This document shows positions 8,490 to 17,038 of a stretch of DNA of 64,000 nucleotides, in pieces. Each line of letters starts with the position of its first letter. Positions within the stretch are counted from its first letter, which is position 1. Below the pieces are notes generated by a model, which was not told where the DNA came from, made no database searches, and saw nothing but the letters and a program-made list of their open reading frames with translations. Position numbers and translations under genes: made by a program. Origin of the DNA: Planococcus shixiaomingii (GTDB taxonomy: Bacteria; Bacillota; Bacilli; Bacillales_A; Planococcaceae); the NCBI RefSeq assembly GCF_030413615.1, contig NZ_CP129236.1:2650001-2714000 (forward strand). The letters are read 5' to 3'.

Positions 8490-10337
8490 TTATTCTTCGA
8501 TAGCAACTTTCTTTTTCTTAGCCATGCGCTCACGTTCGTTTTTATCAAGAATCTTTTTGCGCAGACGGATGGTTTGTGGAGTAATTTCACAATACTCATC
8601 GTCATTCAAGTATTCTAGTGCTTCCTCAAGACTCATCAAACGCGCTTTTTTCATAGTCGTTGTCTGGTCTTTGTTAGCTGAACGGATATTTGTTGCCGCT
8701 TTGATTTTTACGATGTTTACAGTCAAATCGCTGTCGCGGTTATGTTCGCCGACGATCATACCTTCGTAGATTTCAGCCCCTACTTCAACAAAAGCAGTTC
8801 CGCGGTCTTCGATGCCCATTAGGCCGTAAGTTGAAACTTTTCCGCGCTCCATGGAAACCAATACACCTTGACGGCGTCCGCCTACGCGGCCTGAAGCAAC
8901 TGGCTGGTAGCTGTCAAATGTGTGGTTGATAATTCCGTAACCACGAGTTTGTGTCAAGAATTCAGTCGTGTAACCGATCAAGCCTCGTGCTGGTACATTA
9001 AATACCAAACGAACTTGTCCGCTTCCGTTGTTGACCATATCAAGCATTTCACCTTTGCGCTCACCAAGAGATTCGATGATTGCACCAGTATATTCTTCCG
9101 GTACGTCAACTTGTACACGTTCAACTGGTTCACAGCGAACGCCATCCACCATACGGACAATTACTTCTGGTTTAGAAACCTGAAGCTCGAATCCTTCACG
9201 GCGCATGTTCTCGATCAAGATCGACAAATGCAATTCTCCGCGTCCGGAAACAATCCACGCATCGGGGGAATCTGTGTTTTCTACACGCAGGGATACGTCC
9301 GTCTGCAATTGTGCATCCAAACGTTCCTGTATTTTTCTAGAAGTGATCCATTTGCCTTCTTTACCAGCAAACGGGCTATTGTTAACAAGGAACGTCATTT
9401 GCAAAGTCGGTTCGTCAATGCGAAGAATCGGCAATGCTTCTTGGTGGTCTGCTGGACAAACCGTTTCCCCAACGTTGATATCTTCCATACCAGAGATGGC
9501 AATCAAATCGCCAGCTTCAGCTTTTTGGATTTCTACGCGTTTAAGCCCCATGAAACCATGAATCTTAGTAACGCGGAAGTTTTTAACTGAACCGTCAAGC
9601 TTCATTAATGCAACAGATTGTCCAACTTCGATAGTTCCGCGGAATACCCGGCCAATCCCGATACGACCTACATAGTCGCTGTAGTCAAGAAGCGCTACTT
9701 GGAATTGAAGTGGCTCATCTCTGTTATCGATTGGTGCTGGTACGTGTTCCAAGATTGCATCGTAAATAACCTGCATGTTTTCTTCTTGATCTGCAGGATC
9801 AGATGAAAGACTTGCAGTACCGTTCATGCCTGATGCGAAAATAACTGGGAATTCAAGTTGATCGTCATTTGCTTCCAGTTCAATGAACAATTCGATGACT
9901 TCGTCAACCACTTCTTCCGGACGAGCGAAATCGCGGTCAATTTTGTTTACTACAACGATTGGCTTCAAGTTTTGTTCCAATGCTTTTTTCAATACAAAAC
10001 GCGTTTGTGGCATACAGCCTTCGTAAGCATCTACTACAAGCAAAACACCATCTACCATCTTCATGATACGTTCCACTTCTCCACCAAAATCGGCGTGTCC
10101 AGGAGTATCCAAAATGTTGATTTTAGCGTCTTTATATTGAATCGCAGTGTTTTTAGCAAGAATTGTAATTCCGCGTTCTCTTTCGATATCACCAGAGTCC
10201 ATTGCACGTTCATCAACGTGCTCGTTTGAACGGAAAGTTCCGGATTGCTGTAGAAGCTGATCCACTAATGTTGTTTTACCGTGGTCAACGTGGGCGATAA
10301 TAGCAATGTTTCTTAAGTCGTTACGTAAGTTAGTCAT
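8490..10337 (-). CDS. typA: Ribosome-associated translational GTPase TypA/BipA
   Basis: A GTPase of the EF-G/LepA superfamily that acts on the ribosome and in 50S assembly, often needed at low temperature or stress. The 615 residues show G1 [10 protein letters not shown] about residue 14, the switch region GITILAKN, G3 [10 protein letters not shown], and G4 NKIDR, followed by domains II, III and the BipA-specific C-terminal domain. The frame is open to 10391, but the family N-terminus [20 protein letters not shown] and GGAGTGA a few bases upstream place the start at the ATG at 10335-10337. An extended -10 lies about 45 bases upstream. Confidence 0.97.
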   Translation of the reverse strand: MTNLRNDLRNIAIIAHVDHGKTTLVDQLLQQSGTFRSNEHVDERAMDSGDIERERGITILAKNTAIQYKDAKINILDTPGHADFGGEVERIMKMVDGVLLVVDAYEGCMPQTRFVLKKALEQNLKPIVVVNKIDRDFARPEEVVDEVIELFIELEANDDQLEFPVIFASGMNGTASLSSDPADQEENMQVIYDAILEHVPAPIDNRDEPLQFQVALLDYSDYVGRIGIGRVFRGTIEVGQSVALMKLDGSVKNFRVTKIHGFMGLKRVEIQKAEAGDLIAISGMEDINVGETVCPADHQEALPILRIDEPTLQMTFLVNNSPFAGKEGKWITSRKIQERLDAQLQTDVSLRVENTDSPDAWIVSGRGELHLSILIENMRREGFELQVSKPEVIVRMVDGVRCEPVERVQVDVPEEYTGAIIESLGERKGEMLDMVNNGSGQVRLVFNVPARGLIGYTTEFLTQTRGYGIINHTFDSYQPVASGRVGGRRQGVLVSMERGKVSTYGLMGIEDRGTAFVEVGAEIYEGMIVGEHNRDSDLTVNIVKIKAATNIRSANKDQTTTMKKARLMSLEEALEYLNDDEYCEITPQTIRLRKKILDKNERERMAKKKKVAIEE

Positions 10338-10379
10338 ACTTTCACTCCAATATTCTTTTTTCATGTCTATAACTGTGTT

Positions 10380-10388
10380 AGTATAGCA
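10380..10388 (-). promoter_or_regulatory. Extended -10 promoter of typA
   Basis: The minus strand reads TGCTATACT, an extended -10 (TGn plus TATACT), 43 bases upstream of the typA ATG. The -35 (TAGGGT at 17 bases) is poor, as is common with an extended -10. Confidence 0.6.
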
Positions 10389-10446
10389 CATATAGGTGGA
10401 AAACCCTACAATTTTATTTCAAGCCCAGCGACAGGAGGGAAAACGA

Positions 10447-10632
10447 ATGAAAAAAATAAAATGGATCTTCGTCTTATATTCACTTGCAGCAATTTTATCA
10501 ATGGTCGGGATCGGAGCGGCGGTAGGACTTCGCAGCATACCCGGGGTTCTGTTCGCTATATTGGTTTTGTGCGCAGTCATGGGATTAGGTTTTAAAAAGA
10601 AAAAAGAAATGCGTGAAGCTGGATTATTATAA
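10447..10632 (+). CDS. ylaF: YlaF-like small membrane protein (DUF5325)
   Basis: 61 residues, opening with MKKIKW and containing two hydrophobic helices (about 6-28 and 32-50), with a basic KKKKE tail expected in the cytoplasm. Position divergent from typA matches B. subtilis ylaF. The protein has no known function. Although the frame extends upstream, AGGAGGG at 10433-10439 sets the ATG at 10447. It ends at a strong bidirectional terminator shared with yktC. Confidence 0.8.
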   Translation: MKKIKWIFVLYSLAAILSMVGIGAAVGLRSIPGVLFAILVLCAVMGLGFKKKKEMREAGLL

Positions 10633-10633
10633 A

Positions 10634-10676
10634 TAACAAAAAGGGCGCTGGATATCCAGCGCCCTTTTTGTTATTT
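10634..10676. terminator. Bidirectional terminator, ylaF / yktC
   Basis: AACAAAAAGGGCGCTGG and CCAGCGCCCTTTTTGTT form a 17-bp perfect stem around ATAT. It lies between the convergent ends of ylaF and the phosphatase gene and overlaps the latter's last codons. Confidence 0.9.
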
Positions 10677-11462
10677 CAGATGGATATATTCATTTAAAAT
10701 TTTCGAATGAACTGAAGGATTGGCTGCGATAAACGTATCCTGTGTCAACAAGTTAGCGGGCTCGCCAGAGAAATTCGTCGCAATCGCCCCTACCTCTCGT
10801 GCGATAATGATTCCTCCAGCAATATCCCACGGAGATAATCTCATTGAAATATAAGCATCAATCCGTCCCGTAGCGAGAAATGCCAGTTCCAATGCAGCAG
10901 AGCCATAAGAACGCGTACCCCGCACATCTCGGATCAATCGGATACTGTCTTCATGGCGGATATATCTGTTCGGCGTGACCCAAGTTGCGTTAATGCCAAC
11001 AATGGATTTTTCCAAAGAAGTTTCTGTTAATGGAGAAAGCCTTTCGTCGTTGATATAGGCACCTTCTCCTTCAACCGCATGATATAAGTTATCATTGACG
11101 ACGTCGTAGATGTATCCAAGCTTCCCGACTCCATCTTCATAAACGCCTAAAGAAATTGCAAAGTTGCTTTTTTGATGGATAAAATTCATCGTCCCATCAA
11201 TCGGATCCAGCAGCCAAACCATTCCTTCCAGGTCCTCGATCACATCTCCAAGCCCTTCTTCCCCAAACACACGGTGCCCAGGAAAGTCGCGGCGTATTCT
11301 TGTAATGAAAAATTGTTCAATTTCCTTGTCCATGTTTGTCACCAAATCATTGGCATCTGACTTTGCTTCGATGATTAGTTCTGTTACGAACGAATTCCGA
11401 ATTATGTGTCCTGCTTCCTTGATTAAAGATTTTATGTACAGATCCATTACATGCAGATCCAT
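10671..11462 (-). CDS. yktC: Inositol monophosphatase family protein (SuhB/YktC-like)
   Basis: A Mg-dependent sugar- or inositol-phosphate phosphatase of the IMPase/FBPase/CysQ superfamily. The 263 residues hold all metal-site motifs: GEEG about residue 69, DPIDGTMNF about residue 88, and the late WDIAGG that supplies the third aspartate. Real substrates of bacterial members range over inositol phosphates, NADP, PAP and nucleotide derivatives, so the substrate is open. The ribosome site AAAGGAGG precedes the ATG at 11462. The yktA, yktB and ykzI-like genes nearby support YktC by synteny. Confidence 0.88.
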   Translation of the reverse strand: MDLHVMDLYIKSLIKEAGHIIRNSFVTELIIEAKSDANDLVTNMDKEIEQFFITRIRRDFPGHRVFGEEGLGDVIEDLEGMVWLLDPIDGTMNFIHQKSNFAISLGVYEDGVGKLGYIYDVVNDNLYHAVEGEGAYINDERLSPLTETSLEKSIVGINATWVTPNRYIRHEDSIRLIRDVRGTRSYGSAALELAFLATGRIDAYISMRLSPWDIAGGIIIAREVGAIATNFSGEPANLLTQDTFIAANPSVHSKILNEYIHLK

Positions 11463-11498
11463 CCTTTCGCCTCCTTTCTATTTTCTCCATTATAACTA

Positions 11499-11536
11499 GA
11501 AAGGCACTTACTGTCTCGAACCAGTAGGTGCCTTTA
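11499..11536. terminator. Hairpin between the ykzI-like gene and yktC, possible terminator
   Basis: AAAGGCAC-TTACTG can pair with CAGTAG-GTGCCTTT (14 bp, one G-U). The T tracts on either side are short, so termination may be weak. Confidence 0.5.
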
Positions 11537-11549
11537 TGTGATGAATATA

Positions 11550-11744
11550 TTAGAACGCATGAAGTGCCTCCAGTTCCGCATGAATTTCATGAAGCCGTTT
11601 TTTGCTTTTTTCTATTTGACGGCTTTCATTAACCTTCAGTGCGTCAAATAAAGAAGCTAGTTCATAATCTAGTTCAAGTTTCAATACGGAAATATATTCT
11701 TTCTCAACGTCAGCTTTGCGGATTATCTGTATCATCTGTTTCAT
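11550..11744 (-). CDS. Small coiled-coil hypothetical protein (possible YkzI counterpart)
   Basis: 64 residues, highly charged and predicted almost wholly helical (KEYISVLKLELDYELASLFD and a heptad-like C-terminal half ending ELEALHAF). It has no Cys, signal or membrane segment. Its place between yktB and yktC matches B. subtilis ykzI, but I identify it by position and size only. The frame could open at a GTG at 11753, but GAAAGGGG lies directly against that codon and is nine bases from the ATG at 11744, which is preferred. Confidence 0.75.
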   Translation of the reverse strand: MKQMIQIIRKADVEKEYISVLKLELDYELASLFDALKVNESRQIEKSKKRLHEIHAELEALHAF

Positions 11745-11903
11745 ATTGAGCACCCCTTTCCGTTCTAATTTTCAATAATCAGAAATCTTATTAGGCCATG
11801 AGAAACGGTTGTCCAGTGGCTTGTGGTGGAAGTGTAATTATACTATTTCTTCCCAACCTCAGGTAAGATGAAACATGTAATGTGAAATAAAGGAGGAACA
11901 ACC

Positions 11904-12524
11904 GTGACAACTTTTTGGAATGAGCGCGACTTTGAAGTTTTTGAAACACCAGGATTAGAGGAACGGATGGCAGCATTGATCGAACGGGTGCGCCCTAAAT
12001 TTGAAGAACTGGGAAAAGAGTACTCATCATTCTTTTCAGGAAAAACCGGCGATGAATTTTTTCCCCACGTAGCCAAACACTTGCGCAGAAAAGTGAATCC
12101 GCCAAATGACAGCTGGGTGGCATTCGCTCCATATAAAAGAGGCTATAAGGCAGTCCCCCATTTTCAAATCGGATTGTGGGAAAGCCACGTGTTCATCATC
12201 TTAGCCGTCATATATGAAGCTCCGGGCAAAAGCACAATGGCTGAACGGCTGCTAAAGACGGAAATCATCAGTTCCTTACCTGATGATTTTGTTATTACCG
12301 GGGACCATATGAAACCCGAGGCAGCTTCTTTGGCCGAATTGAGCCAAGAAGAAATTAAAAAACTGGTCGTCCGACTCCGTGATGTCAAAAAAGGGGAGTT
12401 TGTCATCGGCCGGCATCTTCCACGAGAACAAGCCATCTCCATGCCAGAAGAGGAATTTGAAAGGCTTGTTGACCAAACTTTCGAAGAATTGCTTCCTTTA
12501 TATACTATTTTGAAACAAAAGTAA
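11904..12524 (+). CDS. yktB: UPF0637 family protein YktB (DUF1054)
   Basis: A 206-residue soluble protein of the UPF0637/DUF1054 family, unknown biochemical role. Family features visible are the N-terminal FWNERDFEVFETPGLEERM, the DEFFPHVAKHLRRKVNPP segment, WVAFAPYKRGYKAVPHFQIG, and a C-terminal stretch with GRHLPREQ. The start is a GTG at 11904 behind AAAGGAGG, seven bases away. It stands alone: divergent from the small coiled-coil gene and followed by a weak stem (AATGCATAA / TTATGCATT, 12530-12565) and then a repeat-rich gene-free region. Confidence 0.9.
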   Translation: MTTFWNERDFEVFETPGLEERMAALIERVRPKFEELGKEYSSFFSGKTGDEFFPHVAKHLRRKVNPPNDSWVAFAPYKRGYKAVPHFQIGLWESHVFIILAVIYEAPGKSTMAERLLKTEIISSLPDDFVITGDHMKPEAASLAELSQEEIKKLVVRLRDVKKGEFVIGRHLPREQAISMPEEEFERLVDQTFEELLPLYTILKQK

Positions 12525-12671
12525 AGAGAAATGCATAAAATTTCTGAATATTGAATTATGCATTCATTAAATGGACATATTCAAAGCAAGCTCTTTTTTC
12601 TTTAGCGTTAAGTTTTAAATGAGGCATGAACAATATAGCAGAGCCTGATGGACAAACTGCTTTGAAAAAAT

Positions 12672-12704
12672 AAAAAAAACCGCAGGTTTCCCTGCTGTTT
12701 TTCT
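12672..12704. terminator. Terminator-like hairpin at the left edge of the palindromic element
   Basis: A8 is followed by CCGCAGG, the loop TTTC, CCTGCTG and T5. Bases 12681-12702 are partly repeated at 13126-13142 (TTCCCTGCGG plus T8), beyond the far end of the element. Confidence 0.6.
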
Positions 12705-13120
12705 CAGGCTGTCGAGAAACTCTCGATAGCTTTTTCATTTCGCTTCAGGCGGACGCTTTCCGCGGGCTCGCGCCGAGCCGCTTCGTCGCTTCGCGACTGC
12801 AGGGTCTCGACTGTCTCGCTGTCCCGCCGGAGTCGCCGCCTTCCGCTTCACTCAATCTCTACCTTTCTTTTTAGCATTTATTTAGTGAAGTAAGTGCCGG
12901 AAAAACTAACCTCTCTGTTGTTTCTTTCTTGCTTGCTTGCAAGATATGGAGCAAAACAGCGGAGACTCCCGCGGAATAGCGCAGTGCCGAAATCCACTCG
13001 GGCGTTAAGCCCGAGTTAGTTCGGCGCAAGCCCGCCGGAAAGCGCAGCTGTTTTGCGGAATATCAGGGATAGCAAAAGGAGAGAAAAAGTTAACATCTTT
13101 CCCAACTCACTGAAAAACCC
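12697..13120. repeat. MITE-like long imperfect palindrome, copy 1
   Basis: It fills most of the 617-base gene-free gap between yktB and yktA. The ends are imperfect inverted repeats (12697-12720 against the complement of 13097-13120; shared TTTTTC, AG, GAAA). The left arm 12754-12776 pairs imperfectly with 13020-13043. The right part holds a smaller palindrome bounded by GCAAAACAGC (12951) and GCTGTTTTGC (13047). The block 12741-12776 recurs inverted at 46291-46326 with 35 of 36 bases identical. No open frame of interest or transposase is present. I infer a non-autonomous dispersed element. Confidence 0.65.
12986..13025. repeat. Conserved compound hairpin core, copy 1
   Basis: The outer stem GCCGAA/TTCGGC and inner stem ACTCGGGC/GCCCGAGT are separated by the asymmetric internal loop ATCC/TAG. 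The same architecture occurs at 46255-46295 with a different apical loop. Confidence 0.7.
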
Positions 13121-13141
13121 TTAGATTCCCTGCGGTTTTTT

Positions 13142-13420
13142 TTATTTTTTTTGCACCTTAATCAGGTCGCCGTCGCCTTTAGCTTTCATGTCTTTTATGA
13201 CTGGAAAGCTTGCATAGCCACTTTCTTCTTCAAATTCACGGAAGTACGTTTTTTCTTCCGATATGGAAGGCACTACATCTTTGAACTTCTTATATCGCGT
13301 GAACATATCCTGCCTGTTGATTCCTTTCTCGTAGGCCATTTCAATTCCTTCGAAAAATGAAACTACATCAATAATTTCATCTGTTGACCATTCTATTGAA
13401 AATGGATAAGAATATTCCAT
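13142..13420 (-). CDS. yktA: UPF0223 family protein YktA
   Basis: A 92-residue soluble protein of the UPF0223 family, recognised from MEYSYPFSIEWSTDEIIDV, FFEGIEMAYEKGI, and YKKFKDVVPSISEEK. It is predicted helical and its function is unknown. The C-terminal tail after GYASFPVIKDMK is Lys-rich and longer than I recall for B. subtilis YktA. The frame extends to 13453, but AGAGGGAAC upstream of the ATG at 13418-13420 and the family start fix this N-terminus. It follows the nitronate monooxygenase-like gene by 14 bases, suggesting cotranscription. Confidence 0.88.
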   Translation of the reverse strand: MEYSYPFSIEWSTDEIIDVVSFFEGIEMAYEKGINRQDMFTRYKKFKDVVPSISEEKTYFREFEEESGYASFPVIKDMKAKGDGDLIKVQKK

Positions 13421-13434
13421 TTTGTTCCCTCTTT

Positions 13435-14400
13435 TCATAAAGTAGTTGCCCATCTTTTGCGGATTTCTCCGGCTTCCTGCACCATTCTGTCCATCAACTC
13501 CTGGACGCTCGGCACGTCTTTAATCAAACCGGTCACTTGCCCAGCCCAACCAAAACCTTCTTCAAGGTTTCCATCATAAATGAACTTTTTATTAGCTTCC
13601 CCGCTGATAAATTCACGCAGCGATTCATAACTTGGATTTTCCTGCTCAATTTTTAAAATCCGATCGGTCCAGCTATTGTACAGCGTTCTAGCTGGCGCAC
13701 CAATGCTGCGTTTAATGACGACCGTTCCGCTCTCAGAACTGCTGATCAACGCCTTTTTATAAGCATCAGACGCATGTACGCATTCTTTTGTCGCTATAAA
13801 ACGGGTGCCCATTTCAATTCCTTCGGCTCCTAGTGCATGGGCAGCCATCCAGCCGCGCCCGTCGCCGATGCCACCGGAAGCGATAACCGGTATTGAAACG
13901 GCATCTACAACTTGAGGTATGAGCACCATCGTGCCGACATCGTCGCGCCCTAAATGCCCGCCGCCTTCCTGCCCAACCACCATAACAGCATCAGCTCCAA
14001 GGCTCTCGGCTTTTTCCGCTTGCCTTCTTGCCGCTACCAGCACCAATTTTTTTATCGGTGTATTTTCAAGCTGCTGAAAAATCGGGGTGGGGTTGCCCCC
14101 AGTCATGGATACGACCGGCACATTTTCCTCGATGGCCACTTCAAGCATATGTGAAAATGCGCGGCCATGGTCGCCTATAGCAAAATTAACGCCAAACGGC
14201 TGATCCGTCAACCGGCGCACTTTTCGGATTTCTTCGCACAACTGCTCGGGAGTCTCCAAGCTCATTGCAGTAATTTGCCCAAGCCCACCTGCATTCGAGA
14301 CGGCTGCGGCAAGTTCAGCATAAGCCAAATAGGCAAGCCCACCTTGAACAATCGGCAATTTGGTTCCTAACAATTCAGTCACTCGTGTAGTAAATTCCAT
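13435..14400 (-). CDS. Nitronate monooxygenase / 2-nitropropane dioxygenase family FMN enzyme
   Basis: A TIM-barrel FMN protein of the NPD family, which includes nitronate monooxygenases and the FabK enoyl-ACP reductases. The 321 residues start MEFTTRVTELLGTKLPIVQGG. They contain the AAAVSNAGGLGQI loop about residue 31, the GQEGGGHLGR phosphate-binding turn about residue 143, PVIASGGIGDGRG about residue 169, and GTRFIAT about residue 197. Sequence alone does not separate nitronate oxidation from enoyl reduction; B. subtilis YrpB is the closest type I recall. The ribosome site is GAGGTGAGG. It is divergent from speA. Confidence 0.85.
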   Translation of the reverse strand: MEFTTRVTELLGTKLPIVQGGLAYLAYAELAAAVSNAGGLGQITAMSLETPEQLCEEIRKVRRLTDQPFGVNFAIGDHGRAFSHMLEVAIEENVPVVSMTGGNPTPIFQQLENTPIKKLVLVAARRQAEKAESLGADAVMVVGQEGGGHLGRDDVGTMVLIPQVVDAVSIPVIASGGIGDGRGWMAAHALGAEGIEMGTRFIATKECVHASDAYKKALISSSESGTVVIKRSIGAPARTLYNSWTDRILKIEQENPSYESLREFISGEANKKFIYDGNLEEGFGWAGQVTGLIKDVPSVQELMDRMVQEAGEIRKRWATTL

Positions 14401-14471
14401 TTTATCCTCACCTCGTATGTCAGTATTCGATAGATAAAGGCAAATTCCTTTTATTTTTATAGTATAGCGTG

Positions 14472-14488
14472 TAGCATCATGCTATAAT
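14472..14488 (+). promoter_or_regulatory. speA extended -10 overlapped by a perfect palindrome
   Basis: TGCTATAAT (14480-14488) is an extended -10 with a consensus hexamer, 41 bases before the speA start. The perfect dyad TAGCATCATGCTA (14472-14484) overlaps it, as expected for an operator. The regulator is unknown. Confidence 0.55.
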
Positions 14489-14529
14489 TCTTTATGTTTT
14501 GATTTTTATAAAGTGAGGTGTGCTAGCCA

Positions 14530-15999
14530 TTGTCCCAATTAGAAACTCCGTTATTCGATGCGTTACTGAAGCACCGAAACCGGCATCCGATTCAATTTCA
14601 TATACCAGGCCATAAAAAAGGCCAAGGCGTCGATCCCGCATTCCGGGAATTTGTCGGCGATAATATTTTATCCATCGATTTAATTAACATAGCTCCTTTA
14701 GACGATCTTCATTCTCCAAAAGGAGCAATTAAACATGCTCAAGAACTGGCAGCTGAAGCATTTGGCGCTGATTATACTTTCTTTTCGGTTCAAGGAACGA
14801 GCGGTGCCATCATGACGATGATTTTAAGCGTCGTTGGGCCAAACGATAAAATTCTCGTGCCGAGAAACGTACATAAATCCATTATGTCAGCAATCGTTTT
14901 TGCCGGAGCCATCCCAATTTTCATCCATCCGGAAGTCGATCCTGACCTCGGAATTTCACACGGCATCTCTGCAGAAGCGGTTGAAAAAGCGCTAATCGAA
15001 TACCCGGATGCTAAAGCGGTTCTAGTGATTAACCCGACCTATTTTGGTGTCGCGGCAGACTTGAAGCGGATTGTCGAAATTGCTCACAGCCGCGATATTC
15101 CAGTTTTGGTAGACGAAGCCCACGGCGTTCATATTCATTTCCATGAAGCATTACCGGTGTCAGCGATGGCAGCGGGCGCTGATATGGCGGCTACGTCAGT
15201 CCATAAACTCGGTGGATCCATGACTCAAAGTTCGGTATTGAATGTCCGTGAAGGTTTAGTGTCTCCGAAACGTGTTCAATCAACGCTCTCGATGCTGACC
15301 ACCACTTCAACTTCATATCCGATTTTAGCTTCTCTTGATACAGCCCGCAGGCAACTGGCGATCCATGGTTTTGATTTGATTGACCAAACGATTCGCCTGG
15401 CGCAAGATGCGCGCAAACGCATCAACAAAATTGCACATTTGCACTGCGTTGGCAAAGAATTGCTGAAAACGTCAGCTACATTTGATATGGATCCGACTAA
15501 ATTATTGATCAGCGTTAAGGACCTGGGCATTACCGGACATCAAGCTGAGGAATGGCTGAGAGAAAAAGCCAATATCGAAGTGGAACTTTCCGACCTTTAT
15601 AACATTCTATGTTTGGTGACAATCGGCGATTCCCGGAAAGAACTGAATCTGCTGGTCAATGCCCTTCAAAGAATGAGTGAAACGTTCGATTCTGAAGCCG
15701 CAATCGTCGAACCGGTAGTTCTGATTCCGGAAATCCCGCGCCTTGCCATGACCCCTCGTGACGCTTTTTACGCGACCACTGAAGTCATTTCAATCGATGA
15801 AGCGGTTGGCCGCATTTCGGCAGAATTTATCATGGTTTACCCGCCGGGCATTCCGATTTTTATCCCCGGGGAAATCATCACGCAAGAAAACATCGATTAT
15901 ATTCATATGAACGTTGCAGCAGGCTTGCCAGTCCAAGGGCCGGAAGACGATACATTGAAAATGCTGCGTGTTATTAAAGAACAGCACGCCATCAGATAA
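14530..15999 (+). CDS. speA: Orn/Lys/Arg decarboxylase family protein (SpeA-type arginine decarboxylase)
   Basis: A PLP fold-type I decarboxylase. The B. subtilis relative SpeA converts arginine to agmatine for spermidine synthesis. The 489 residues are typical of the short Gram-positive form lacking an N-terminal receiver-like wing. Visible are HIPGHKKGQG about residue 25, the substrate/PLP region SVQGTSGAIMT about residue 83, DEAHGVH, and the Schiff-base lysine in SVHKLGGSMTQ about residue 225. A C-terminal domain carries YPPGIPIFIPGE. The start is TTG 14530 behind GTGAGGTG. It stands alone with its own promoter and terminator; polyamine transport genes lie 13 kb away. Lysine or ornithine specificity cannot be excluded. 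Confidence 0.92.
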   Translation: MSQLETPLFDALLKHRNRHPIQFHIPGHKKGQGVDPAFREFVGDNILSIDLINIAPLDDLHSPKGAIKHAQELAAEAFGADYTFFSVQGTSGAIMTMILSVVGPNDKILVPRNVHKSIMSAIVFAGAIPIFIHPEVDPDLGISHGISAEAVEKALIEYPDAKAVLVINPTYFGVAADLKRIVEIAHSRDIPVLVDEAHGVHIHFHEALPVSAMAAGADMAATSVHKLGGSMTQSSVLNVREGLVSPKRVQSTLSMLTTTSTSYPILASLDTARRQLAIHGFDLIDQTIRLAQDARKRINKIAHLHCVGKELLKTSATFDMDPTKLLISVKDLGITGHQAEEWLREKANIEVELSDLYNILCLVTIGDSRKELNLLVNALQRMSETFDSEAAIVEPVVLIPEIPRLAMTPRDAFYATTEVISIDEAVGRISAEFIMVYPPGIPIFIPGEIITQENIDYIHMNVAAGLPVQGPEDDTLKMLRVIKEQHAIR

Positions 16000-16009
16000 C
16001 CGCACGGCA

Positions 16010-16048
16010 ACGAACGGCCCGAAAGCTATATGCTTTCGGGCCGTTTTG
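16010..16048. terminator. Bidirectional terminator, speA / polysaccharide deacetylase
   Basis: AACGGCCCGAAAGC pairs with GCTTTCGGGCCGTT around a five-base loop, followed by TTGTTATTT. It lies between convergent gene ends. Confidence 0.85.
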
Positions 16049-16909
16049 TTATTTCACACCTTCGATATCCGCCGGATCGATAAAGGAATAGCCTTTATCG
16101 CTTAAGCCCTTTACAATTTCCGGAAGTGCTTCAGCAGTCCATTCGCGGTCATGCATTAAGAGATTGGCGCCATTTTGCAACAACTCTGTATTGACCATGA
16201 TGTCAGTTAAGGCAGTTGCATCCATATATTGCTTTTCCCAGTCATAACCGTACGTCCAGTTCATGAGAAGCATGCCTTCCTTTTCGACAAGCTCTCGGCT
16301 GAAATCAGAATTAAGTCCTTGTGGTGCACGGAAGAACTTCGGTTTTTCACCAATAACTTCTTCAATTGTGCTGCTCAAAGTTAAAATCTCTTTTTGCTGC
16401 TGTTCTTCAGAAACGGCTTGTAGGTTCGCGTGAGTTTCAGTATGGTTTCCGATCGCAAAGCCCATATCATGGATTTTCTTCAATCTTTCTTTTTCTTCAT
16501 CGGTATCGAGGAAATGTCCGTTAACAAAGAAAATAGCCGGCACGTTTAGTTCCTTCAATGTTTCTGCCATCTCTAGTGCGTGCTTATCCGGTGCATCATC
16601 AATCGTAATAAGGACGGCTTCAGCTTCGGCATTTTCAATCGGCTCAAGTCCCCAAAATGCCGGGTTAAGCTTATAGTCCGGTTTTGCTTCTTCCGCAGCT
16701 TTTTGTTTTTCAATTTCTTCTTTTTCTGCAGCTTCTTTTTCTTGTGCTTCTTTTTCTGCTTTAGCGGCTTTTTCTTTCTCTGCAGCCGACTCTTGTTCTT
16801 GCGTTGTTTCTGCTGACTGAATAGATTCTTCAGCAGATTGAGCATTGTTAGTACATGCTGTTAATAAAGCTAAACTTGCAGCCATAAAAAAAACTTTTGC
16901 ATAAATCAT
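16049..16909 (-). CDS. Polysaccharide deacetylase family lipoprotein
   Basis: A NodB-homology (CE4) domain secreted as a lipoprotein; family members remove N-acetyl groups from peptidoglycan or other glycans. 286 residues from the ATG at 16909 (AGGTGAT upstream). The lipobox LLTAC about residue 19 is followed by a Glu/Lys/Ala-rich low-complexity linker of about 70 residues. The catalytic domain has ITIDDAPDKH in place of the usual TFDDGP, retaining both aspartates. It also has the metal-site motif GNHTETHANL and the late LLMHD motif. The replaced Gly is unusual for active enzymes, so activity is likely but not certain. Confidence 0.86.
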   Translation of the reverse strand: MIYAKVFFMAASLALLTACTNNAQSAEESIQSAETTQEQESAAEKEKAAKAEKEAQEKEAAEKEEIEKQKAAEEAKPDYKLNPAFWGLEPIENAEAEAVLITIDDAPDKHALEMAETLKELNVPAIFFVNGHFLDTDEEKERLKKIHDMGFAIGNHTETHANLQAVSEEQQQKEILTLSSTIEEVIGEKPKFFRAPQGLNSDFSRELVEKEGMLLMNWTYGYDWEKQYMDATALTDIMVNTELLQNGANLLMHDREWTAEALPEIVKGLSDKGYSFIDPADIEGVK

Positions 16910-16997
16910 CGTTGCATCACCTATTGCCCTTTCGAGACTCATTTTAGCATAAAATAAGTTTTTATTGCAGAAAATAACAAAGATATCAAAATCTAGT

Positions 16998-17035
16998 CAT
17001 AAAAAAGAAGCCGCAAATTATTGCGGCTTCTCCTT
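16998..17035 (-). terminator. Terminator of the pdh operon
   Basis: On the minus strand GAAGCCGCAA pairs with TTGCGGCTTC around a four-base loop and is followed by T6, directly after pdhD. Confidence 0.9.
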
Positions 17036-17038
17036 CTA

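Noticed and set aside
12556..12738. 60-codon minus-strand frame after yktB
   Set aside because: No start signal or family features; it ends inside the terminator-like hairpin at the element edge.
12741..13056. CRISPR-like array
   Set aside because: Repeats are inverted and unequal, with no regularly spaced direct repeats or cas genes anywhere in the window.
16573..16845. 90-codon Lys-rich frame within the polysaccharide deacetylase gene
   Set aside because: It is the shifted reading of the Glu/Lys/Ala linker; low-complexity codons keep it open.
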